A stretch of 23,464 nucleotides of DNA. Origin: an uncultured Senegalimassilia sp. GTDB taxonomy: Bacteria; Actinomycetota; Coriobacteriia; Coriobacteriales; Eggerthellaceae. Below the pieces are notes generated by a model, which saw only the letters and a program-made list of their open reading frames with translations, ran no database searches and was not told the DNA's origin. Shown piece by piece: positions 17,902 through 23,464 of the stretch (position 1 is its first letter; every line of letters begins with the position of its first letter). A program made the position numbers and the translations under genes. The DNA is taken from the NCBI RefSeq assembly GCF_934632265.1, contig NZ_CAKTYH010000017.1, positions 1-23,464 of the forward strand, in the 5' to 3' direction.

Positions 17902-17909
17902 GCAGCCGC

Positions 17910-19106
17910 CTAACGTTGATCCGCGGCGTCGTCGCAGCTCAGGAACTCGCGCAAATCGGTGTGCATCAGGAAATCGAGTTCGGCCTTGCCACGTTCGTCA
18001 AGGTCGGTTTCCACGAACAGGAAACCGTAGCAGCCGAACGTGGGCACGTCGAACTCGCGCAGCTCCAAAACCCTATCGAAGCGCTCGGAGAACGCCGGAT
18101 AATCGAATTCCTCGGTTCCCGTCACGCCCTCCGGCGGATTGAGCAGCGACATGGTATACACATGGTCGCCCGCATAGGCGAACGCCGCATCGTCATCAGG
18201 CAGCGTGTCGGTCAAAAACGCCTCATACGTGCGAAAACCGTAGGCATGCTGAGCAACATCGGTGCCGCCCAGGCCGGCGAATCGCAAGGGGTTGAACTCG
18301 ATGGGACGAATGCCGCCGCCCTGCTCGTCCACGCGAACCTCCACATGCACCGGGAAGTTCCGCGCTCCCACCAGGGCGTTCACGCGCGAAAGCCACTCCT
18401 CGAAGGCAGGTGCCTTTTCGCGCACGATGGCCGCCGACGTAGTGTACATGCGGTCGGACGTGTCATCGGGACCGGCGAAATCGTGGCGCAGCACGTTGAG
18501 CACATGCGCCGCACCCTGTTCGTCGAAGAACGCGTCAAGGGCATACTCCTGCCCCGTGATGAACTGCTCCAGGATGAAATCGTTACCGGCAACCACGCTG
18601 TCGGGGTACATGTCCGCCCAAGCAGCCGCGTTCGACGCGAAATCAGCCAGCGCCTCATCCCAATCGGCACGGCAGCGCACCATATGCACGCCCATGCTGC
18701 AGAACCCGCGCGCAGGCTTCACCACGAACGGCATATGCGGCTCAAGCTCGGAGAAGTCCAGTTTTCCCAGCTCATCAGCCGTACATGCGCGGAAGAAGAA
18801 GCCCTCGTCCATCTGCGCCAGAAGCTCGCGCATGGCAACCTTGTCCTTGAACACGGTGATGGCGTGCGTAAGGCCGGGGTTATCCGCATGCGAGCAGATC
18901 CACTCGAGCGTATTTTCGGAGTTGGTATACACGCGCTCGCCCGCGGAAAGGCGCGAGGCGGCTTCAGCCTCATCGACCAGGTGCAACGCCCGCCCGGACG
19001 CAAAAGCCGTGCGCTCGGAGAACGCATTGCGAAGCACAGGGTGTTGCGAAGATTCGAGCCATTCCAGCAACTGCGGCGAAGCATACGGTTCGTCAAGGAT
19101 GACCAT
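17910..19106 (-). CDS. ATP-grasp domain enzyme (carboxylate-amine or similar ligase)
   Basis: A 398-residue cytoplasmic ATP-dependent ligase. The pre-ATP domain (1-85) is short. The ATP-grasp fold follows: K87 in FKDK, FVVKPARGFCSMGV (K130 and the glycine-rich loop), ILEQFITGQEYALDAF (adenine-contacting E180 region) and HVEVRVDEQGGGIRPIEFNP, in which E270 and N272 are the usual Mg2+ ligands. Such enzymes join a carboxyl-phosphate to an amine, thiol or other acceptor. The acceptor here is unknown. ATG 19106 follows AAGGGGG; longer upstream frame has no family features. It is the first gene of a minus-strand unit with the flippase-like gene 8 nt downstream. The function is inferred from domain and context only. 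Confidence 0.86.
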   Translation of the reverse strand: MVILDEPYASPQLLEWLESSQHPVLRNAFSERTAFASGRALHLVDEAEAASRLSAGERVYTNSENTLEWICSHADNPGLTHAITVFKDKVAMRELLAQMDEGFFFRACTADELGKLDFSELEPHMPFVVKPARGFCSMGVHMVRCRADWDEALADFASNAAAWADMYPDSVVAGNDFILEQFITGQEYALDAFFDEQGAAHVLNVLRHDFAGPDDTSDRMYTTSAAIVREKAPAFEEWLSRVNALVGARNFPVHVEVRVDEQGGGIRPIEFNPLRFAGLGGTDVAQHAYGFRTYEAFLTDTLPDDDAAFAYAGDHVYTMSLLNPPEGVTGTEEFDYPAFSERFDRVLELREFDVPTFGCYGFLFVETDLDERGKAELDFLMHTDLREFLSCDDAADQR

Positions 19107-19251
19107 GGCAACCCCCTTCTCTAGCGGCCAACGCAAACGCGGCCCTCTAAGCATAATAAGGAAGTATACCCCCATGGGCACACCACCGCACCACCGCGGG
19201 AAAGCCCTCACGCAAAGAGTATGCCGCAAGCCCACCCCTTGCAAGCGGCGG

Positions 19252-19257
19252 TATACT
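19252..19257 (+). promoter_or_regulatory. Putative -10 element of the crcB locus
   Basis: TATACT lies about 37 nt before the GTG start. There is no good -35 at standard spacing. I looked for a fluoride riboswitch in the short leader and did not recognise one. Confidence 0.3.
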
Positions 19258-19293
19258 GCTGCCTGCAAACTCGATTCGGACAGGGGGGCATCA

Positions 19294-19784
19294 GTGCACG
19301 GCAATATCCCAGATGCGGTGGACCATGCGCTGCGCAGCCCCCGCTCCTTGGCACCGTTAGTGCTGCTCATGGGCTTTTGGGCGCCACGGCGCGTTATGCC
19401 CTGGAGATGCTTCTGCCCGCGCAGTGCGGCTTCCCCGTCGCCACGCTTGCGGTGAACATATTCGGTTGTTTCACGTTGGAGATCGTCAATCAATTCGTCG
19501 CGCGCCGGACGAACCTGCCGGCACCATTGGTGAAGTCGATGGGCATCGGGCTCATCGGGGCGTTCACCCCCATCGCCGCGCTTTCCACCGAGAACCTGGC
19601 GCTTCTGCAGCAGGGGCGTTACGGGATGTTCGCGCTGTATCTAGGCATCACCGTGTTCGCCACGTTTGGGGCAGCCTACGCGGGAAAGCGCCTGGCCGAC
19701 GCCGTGGGCCCACGCTATAGTGATCATCACCAGGTCACGGCTTCGTCGGCAGATTCCCCGCAAAACGGGGGCGATGCGCGATGA
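19294..19784 (+). CDS. crcB: CrcB/Fluc fluoride channel subunit, apparently frameshifted in helix 1
   Basis: Fluc channels export fluoride as dimers of four-helix subunits. The main frame (from about 19371) gives GLLGATARYALE, then FPVATLAVNIFGCF with the conserved Asn, and GLIGAFTPIAALSTEN where the Phe-box motif should be; both Phe positions look replaced. No good start exists in that frame. One frame away, GTG 19294 has AGGGGGG 5 nt upstream and encodes 28 residues ending SLAPLVLLMG, exactly the missing first half of helix 1. One extra base in the GGG run at 19371-19373 would join the two. This is either a true frameshift or a sequencing error; an alternative is initiation at ATG 19221 in the main frame, without a proper helix 1. 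The hydrophilic tail after LADAVG is atypical. Confidence 0.72.
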
Positions 19785-19870
19785 GCCCGCTGACGTTGAT
19801 CATGGTGGGCCTGGGCGGAGCGGCCAGCGCACTGGGCTTCGCCCTGGCGCGCGCAGTCTTGGGAAGCTAG
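19781..19870 (+). pseudogene. Truncated second CrcB/Fluc subunit (29 residues)
   Basis: The ATG overlaps the stop of the upstream crcB (ATGA), with GGGGGCG a few bases before it, the typical layout of paired crcB1-crcB2 genes. The peptide MSPLTLIMVGLGGAASALGF, then ALARAVLGS, reads as helix 1 of a Fluc subunit, with its Gly-Gly and Arg, and then stops at TAG. Nothing of helices 2-4 follows, because the convergent DnaJ-domain gene ends 5 nt later. It is most likely the remnant of a deleted partner subunit; a functional one-helix protein is less likely. Confidence 0.6.
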
Positions 19871-19876
19871 CTTCCC
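19861..19876. terminator. Perfect 16-bp palindrome at a convergent gene end
   Basis: GGGAAGCTAGCTTCCC spans the last codons and stop of the crcB remnant and touches the stop of the DnaJ-domain gene. As RNA it can fold as a 6-bp stem with loop CTAG on either strand. There is no T-run, so termination strength is uncertain. Confidence 0.45.
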
Positions 19877-20775
19877 TACAACCCCACCTTCGCCGCTTGG
19901 TAGGTGCGGATGCGGTCGCGGAGGTTCTGCACGTCGAACAGCACCGACACCAAAAACGCCACGGTGAGCGGAGCGCCTACGAAGCCGTTACGCGGCGCCA
20001 GCATGAAGATGAGCGGCGCGCCGAAGATCATGATGGGCACCAGCAGCATGACCAGCAGGCTGCCCATGCGCTTGTACAGGCCGTAGATGATGGACGCCAT
20101 CACGTACAGGAACAGGCCCGTTGCCGAGGAGCCGGCGATGGAGAGCACCGCAAGCGCCACCACCTTGGCGGCGACCATGAGCGCCTCGTCGCGCAGGCCC
20201 TTCTTCGCGCGGGCGAACACCTCTTCGCCGGTCTGCTGCTGCGCGCGTGCGGCACGGAACGGCGCGAACGGGTCGAAGGGGTCGTATTCCACGGTGAAGC
20301 CGCCGAACGGCCATTCGGCGCCACCGGTGCGCTGACCTGCGCCGTTCTGTCCCGAACCCGGGCGCTGCGATCCCGCGGCACCGCTGAAGATGTCGTCCCA
20401 GCTGGTCCACACGTACGTGGTCTGGCCCTGGGCCCCTTCGCCGAACGGCCAGCCGGCGAACGGGTCGAACGGGTTGCCCTGACCGGACGCGCCGCCCTGC
20501 CCCGCCGAGCCCGTCGGGTGCGCATAAGGGTTGCCCGCGTACGGGCGCGGGTCGCGGCGCGGATCGAACTCGGGCGACCAGCTGCGGTTGATCAGCACGT
20601 CGCGCGCTTCGTTGATCTGCTTGGTAAGCTCCTCGGCCTCGGCGTGCTCCTTCGAGTCCAGGGGGAACTTGTCGGGATGATGGGCGATGACGAGCTTGCG
20701 ATGAGCCCTCTTGATCTCATCGTCGCTAGCCCCATCGGCCAAGCCCAGTATTTTGAGTGCTTCTGATTTCTTCAT
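19876..20775 (-). CDS. DnaJ (J-domain) protein with C-terminal membrane helices
   Basis: A 299-residue J-domain protein. The N-terminal J domain (about 3-65) has the invariant HPD at 33-35, flanked by IKRAHRKLVIAH and the NEARDVL helix, so it should stimulate an Hsp70 (DnaK). A Gly/Pro/Phe-rich linker follows (about 70-190), with repeated DPF and WPFG elements. The C-terminal part has three or four hydrophobic helices (about 205-285). There are no zinc-finger CxxCxG repeats and no substrate-binding domain, so it is not a general DnaJ; it probably recruits DnaK to the membrane. ATG 20775 has no ribosome site and lies 7 nt after a TATAGT, which suggests a leaderless message. Confidence 0.85.
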   Translation of the reverse strand: MKKSEALKILGLADGASDDEIKRAHRKLVIAHHPDKFPLDSKEHAEAEELTKQINEARDVLINRSWSPEFDPRRDPRPYAGNPYAHPTGSAGQGGASGQGNPFDPFAGWPFGEGAQGQTTYVWTSWDDIFSGAAGSQRPGSGQNGAGQRTGGAEWPFGGFTVEYDPFDPFAPFRAARAQQQTGEEVFARAKKGLRDEALMVAAKVVALAVLSIAGSSATGLFLYVMASIIYGLYKRMGSLLVMLLVPIMIFGAPLIFMLAPRNGFVGAPLTVAFLVSVLFDVQNLRDRIRTYQAAKVGL

Positions 20776-20782
20776 AACGCCG

Positions 20783-20810
20783 ACTATACGGGACGATGCC
20801 CGCCGCACAA
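20783..20810 (-). promoter_or_regulatory. Promoter placing the transcript start at the DnaJ-domain ATG
   Basis: On the minus strand TTGTGC (20810-20805), a 16-bp spacer, TATAGT (20788-20783) and 7 nt to the ATG at 20775. Standard spacing would start the RNA at or next to the A of the start codon. Leaderless messages are common in actinobacteria. Confidence 0.5.
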
Positions 20811-20887
20811 CCGCAACGCCGGGGATGTCACGCATTCGTCAGAAAAAACCGGCGCGAAAACCGCACCGAACCACCGAAATCAGCGCA

Positions 20888-20921
20888 TAAAGAAAGCGGC
20901 CCGCCGAAAAGGCGGACCGCT
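20888..20921 (-). terminator. Intrinsic terminator of purH
   Basis: On the minus strand AGCGGTCCGCC pairs with GGCGGGCCGCT (11 bp, one G-U pair possible only on this strand), with a 5-nt loop, and is followed by TTTCTTTA. It lies about 165 nt past the purH stop. Confidence 0.85.
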
Positions 20922-20929
20922 CGCAGGTT

Positions 20930-21086
20930 TCGCCCCCCGCGCCCCTCGGGCGTAGCGGACGCAAACGATGCCGGCGACGCGGGCGGTGCGGGCGCATCGC
21001 CCCCGCCCGGCGGGGCGGCGCAAGCGCACCCGCCAACGCGGGCGCGCTACGCGGCGCAAACCCGCCCCGCTCGCCAGCTTCGCGAA
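20930..21086 (-). other. Very GC-rich 3' region between the purH stop and its terminator
   Basis: This stretch is strikingly G+C-rich and has nested inverted repeats: GCGTAGCG (20950-20957) with CGCTACGC (21045-21052), and inside it CGATGC (20966-20971) with GCATCG (20994-20999). I see no credible gene. It would be a long structured 3' untranslated region of purH. Confidence 0.45.
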
Positions 21087-22730
21087 CTAGTGGCGGAAGT
21101 GGCGATGGCCGGTGAACACCATGGCGATGCCGTGCTCGTTGCACGCCTGGATGGACTCCTCGTCGCGCACGGAGCCGCCGGGCTGGATGATGGCAGTGAT
21201 GCCCCACTCGGCCAGCGTGTCAACGGTGTCGCGGAACGGGAAGAACGCGTCGGACGCGCACACCAGGCCCTTGGGCTCCACGCCCATGCGCTCGCACGCC
21301 TCATGGGCGCGCTTGCAGGCCAGAAGCGCGCTGTCCACGCGGTTGGGCTGGCCCGGGCCCATGCCGATGCCGGCGTGGTCGCGCGACACCAGGATGGCGT
21401 TGGACTTCACGCCCTTGCACACGCGCCATGCGAACATGAGCTCGTGCATCTCGGCGTCCGTGGGCTTGCGATCGGTGGGAACGGTGAAGGTTGCCGGATC
21501 CTCGGAGACGTGGTCGACGTCCTGCACCAGCACGCCGCCGTCGACGGAACGGACCTCGACGGCAGCCGGGGCGTCGATGCCGCCGGTGCGCAGCACGCGC
21601 AGGTTCTTCTTCTGCTGCAGAAGCTCAAGCGCAGCGGACTCGAACTCGGGGGCGATGAGCACCTCGACGAACTGCTTGTTCTCGTTGATGTGCTCGACCA
21701 TCTCCAGCGTGACCTGGCGGTTCGCCGCGATGATGCCGCCGAAGGCGCTCTTCGGGTCGCAGGCGAAGGCCTTGTCGTAGGCCTCGGTGATGGTCTCGGC
21801 CGTGGCGGAGCCGCAGGGGTTCTGGTGCTTCAGGATGATGACCGCCGGCTCGTCGAGCTCGCGCACGAGCGACCAGCACGCGTCGGTGTCCAGGATGTTG
21901 TTGTAGGACAGCTCCTTGCCGTTGAGCTGCTGGGCGTTGACCAGGCTGTGCTCATGGGCGAACTCGTCCACGCGGTAGAAGACGGCCTGCTGATGCGGGT
22001 TCTCGCCGTAGCGCAGGTCCTGCTGCTTCTGCATGTACAGGGCGCACTCGGGCGGGAACTCGCCCTGGGCCTCGACGCCCTCTTCGCAACCGCAGCCGCA
22101 GCCCTCGCCGTGCTCGTGCGGATGCGCGGCCTGGACCTGGTCGAACAGGAAGTCGGCGATGGCGCCGTCGTAGGCGTTGGTGGTTTCGAACACCTCAAGG
22201 GCCAGCTCCATGCGGGTCTCGCGCGTGGTGGCGCCGCCGTTGGCGCGCATCTCGGCGAGGATGCCCTCATAGGTTTCGGGGTCGGTGACCACGGTGACGC
22301 TCTCGAAGTTCTTCGCGGCGCTGCGCAGCATGGAGGGGCCGCCGATGTCGATGTTCTCGATGCAGGTGCCGAAGTCCGCGCCGGACTCGACCGTCTTCTC
22401 GAACGCATACAGGTTCACGACCACCATGTCGATCATCTGGATGCCGTGCTCGGCCGCCTCGGCCATGTGCTTTGCGTTGTCGCGCTTGGCCAGCAGGCCG
22501 CCGTGCACCATGGGATGCAGGGTCTTCACGCGACCGTCCATCATCTCGGGGAACTTCGTCACCTCGTCGATGGGCGTGACCGGCACGCCGGCCTCCGCGA
22601 TGACGCGGGCGGTGCCGCCCGTGGAGATGATCTCCGCGCCGAATTCGTCATGCAGCGCGCGGGCGAACTCGACGACGCCCGTCTTGTCCGTCACCGAGAT
22701 GAGTACGCGCTTGACCTTCGGATCTGCCAC
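21087..22730 (-). CDS. purH: Bifunctional AICAR formyltransferase / IMP cyclohydrolase
   Basis: Catalyses the last two steps of purine synthesis: formyl transfer from 10-formyl-THF to AICAR, then ring closure to IMP. It has 547 residues, slightly above the usual 510-530. The N-terminal cyclohydrolase (MGS-like) domain shows KRVLISVTDKTGVVEFA, ISTGGTARVI, GRVKTLHPMVHGGLL and MIDMVVVNLYAFEKT. The transformylase domain shows LRYGENPHQQA, ELSYNNILD, the catalytic K301-H302 in ILKHQNPCGSA, SAFGGIIAANR and SDAFFPFRDTVD. Residues 203-218 are a Cys/His-rich insertion (HPHEHGEGCGCGCEEG) between the domains, which is unusual. GTG 22730 is chosen because AAGGAG lies 7 nt upstream. The leader contains AAGGAACGG twice. 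Confidence 0.96.
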   Translation of the reverse strand: MADPKVKRVLISVTDKTGVVEFARALHDEFGAEIISTGGTARVIAEAGVPVTPIDEVTKFPEMMDGRVKTLHPMVHGGLLAKRDNAKHMAEAAEHGIQMIDMVVVNLYAFEKTVESGADFGTCIENIDIGGPSMLRSAAKNFESVTVVTDPETYEGILAEMRANGGATTRETRMELALEVFETTNAYDGAIADFLFDQVQAAHPHEHGEGCGCGCEEGVEAQGEFPPECALYMQKQQDLRYGENPHQQAVFYRVDEFAHEHSLVNAQQLNGKELSYNNILDTDACWSLVRELDEPAVIILKHQNPCGSATAETITEAYDKAFACDPKSAFGGIIAANRQVTLEMVEHINENKQFVEVLIAPEFESAALELLQQKKNLRVLRTGGIDAPAAVEVRSVDGGVLVQDVDHVSEDPATFTVPTDRKPTDAEMHELMFAWRVCKGVKSNAILVSRDHAGIGMGPGQPNRVDSALLACKRAHEACERMGVEPKGLVCASDAFFPFRDTVDTLAEWGITAIIQPGGSVRDEESIQACNEHGIAMVFTGHRHFRH

Positions 22731-22751
22731 TTGCTCTCTCCTTACCTTGAA

Positions 22752-22796
22752 CCGTTCCTTGTAAGTCCGTTCCTTATCGCAAAGCGGGGCTTTGCG
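22752..22796 (-). promoter_or_regulatory. purH leader: repeated AAGGAACGG and a hairpin
   Basis: On the minus strand AAGGAACGG occurs at 22775-22767 and 22760-22752, 15 bp apart. Just upstream CGCAAAG/CTTTGCG (22778-22796) forms a 7-bp stem. The repeats might be regulator half-sites or alternative ribosome sites. No purine riboswitch is recognisable. Confidence 0.35.
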
Positions 22797-22844
22797 CCGA
22801 AGCGCTGCCCGCAAAATGCCTGTTTCGGGGTTGCCCGCCGGGCC

Positions 22845-23464
22845 CTAACGGCCCAGGCTTTCCTCGTGGCGCGCCCGCGCCTCGGGGCTGTAGCGCTGCG
22901 TATATCGTACATCGACCAGCTCCGCCACGATGGAAATAGCCAATTCCGCCGGGGTTTTGGCGCCGAATTTCAGGCCGATGGGCCGCTTGATGCGTTCCCA
23001 ATCCTCCTCGGAGGCGCCGCGGGCCAGCACCAGGTCGTGCACGGTGGAGTTCTTCCCCTTGCAGCCCATCATACCAACGTAATGCACGTTGTGCTTGACG
23101 GCCCACACGCAGCCCTCGGGGTCGAACATGTGGCCGCGCGTGAGCACGCACACGTAGTCGTCGGGCGCGGGGGTGAGCTTGTCCAGCTCGTCGAAGTTGC
23201 CGCCGTCGAGCAGCACGCGCGTAGCGTCGGGGAAGCGCTCTGGCGAGAGGTACGCCGGGTCGTAGTCGACCGCGGTGACGGCAAAGCCCACGTGCGCGGC
23301 CAGGGCGCTCACCTCGGCCGCGGCGTCGGAGGCGCCGAGCAGCCACACGCGCACCTGATCGAACAGCGGCACGGAAAGCCAGGTCAGGCCATCGAACTGC
23401 TCGTTGTGCATGCCGGGGCCGCGCGTGATGTCCTTCATCTGGAACACATCGCGCGGGCTAGGCG
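22845..23464 (-). CDS. XdhC/CoxI-family molybdo-enzyme maturation factor (5' end cut by the window)
   Basis: XdhC-family proteins help insert or sulfurate the molybdenum cofactor of xanthine dehydrogenase-type hydroxylases. The visible part is the C-terminal Rossmann-like domain: VRVWLLGASDAAAEVSALAAH, where the usual GGG.VA nucleotide loop reads LGASDAAA, then VDYDPAYLSPERFP, CVLTRGHMFD, YVGMMGCKGKN and the family's conserved KRPIGLKFGAKTPAELAIS with IVAELV. The frame is open to the right edge (23464); a GTG at 23447 is the outermost in-window start but has no ribosome site, so an N-terminal XdhC_CoxI domain may lie outside. It runs in the same direction as purH, 114 nt upstream of it. Confidence 0.85.
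   Translation of the reverse strand, partial: PSPRDVFQMKDITRGPGMHNEQFDGLTWLSVPLFDQVRVWLLGASDAAAEVSALAAHVGFAVTAVDYDPAYLSPERFPDATRVLLDGGNFDELDKLTPAPDDYVCVLTRGHMFDPEGCVWAVKHNVHYVGMMGCKGKNSTVHDLVLARGASEEDWERIKRPIGLKFGAKTPAELAISIVAELVDVRYTQRYSPEARARHEESLGR

Noticed and set aside
19258..19293. Fluoride riboswitch before crcB
   Set aside because: I could not match the conserved core of the crcB motif, and the leader from the putative promoter is only about 30 nt, too short for it.
20839..21086. Reading frame through the GC-rich region after purH
   Set aside because: The translation is almost only Arg, Pro, Gly and Ala, and it runs through the purH terminator.
22731..22844. Purine riboswitch before purH
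   Set aside because: The three-way junction core is not recognisable; only a simple hairpin and a 9-mer repeat are present.

Overview
The window is GC-rich, densely coding bacterial chromosome. No rRNA, tRNA, phage or insertion sequence was seen. The mix suggests a GC-rich Gram-positive actinobacterium, perhaps Coriobacteriia/Eggerthellaceae. It includes a LuxR-type two-component pair, DapL (the aminotransferase route to lysine), an XdhC-type molybdo-enzyme maturation factor, large MFS and SLC13 carriers, Shine-Dalgarno-led genes and at least one apparently leaderless gene. The lineage is an inference from style, not a marker-gene result.

Layout. Bases 1-4036 (+): a sensor kinase cut by the left edge, its response regulator, a protein with zinc ribbons at both ends, and a lipoprotein closed by a strong terminator. 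Bases 4059-5773 (+): a 14-helix-type MFS exporter behind a leader that contains its own strong terminator-like hairpin. Bases 5774-6172: gene-free, with three hairpins. Bases 6104-8362 (-): dapL and an iron-sulfur-type flavoprotein gene, separated by five tandem copies of a 34-bp unit that starts in the flavoprotein stop region. Bases 8490-11047 (+): a UvrA paralogue without the UvrB-binding domain. Bases 11052-13634: an SLC13-type permease (-) and an OFA-like MFS carrier (+), divergently arranged. Bases 13648-19106 (-): a membrane-anchored C39-like protein, two hotdog thioesterases, a flippase-like/UPF0104 membrane protein and an ATP-grasp enzyme. Bases 19294-19870 (+): a CrcB fluoride channel locus that looks decayed, with a frameshift in the first gene and a 29-residue stump of a second. 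Bases 19876-20775 (-): a membrane DnaJ-domain protein. Bases 21087-23464 (-): purH and an XdhC-family gene cut by the right edge.

Working together. The kinase and regulator form a signalling pair. The ATP-grasp and flippase-like genes are 8 bp apart and lead into two thioesterase genes, so this is the best candidate here for an undescribed envelope-lipid or acyl-conjugation function. DapL and PurH are core biosynthesis.

The non-coding signals most worth a second look are the 34-bp tandem repeat, the MFS leader hairpin, an imperfect 32-bp-arm palindrome at 15861-15937 with a related solo copy at 8447-8468, and the hairpins shared by convergent gene ends. All calls rest on reading the sequence; no database search was run.
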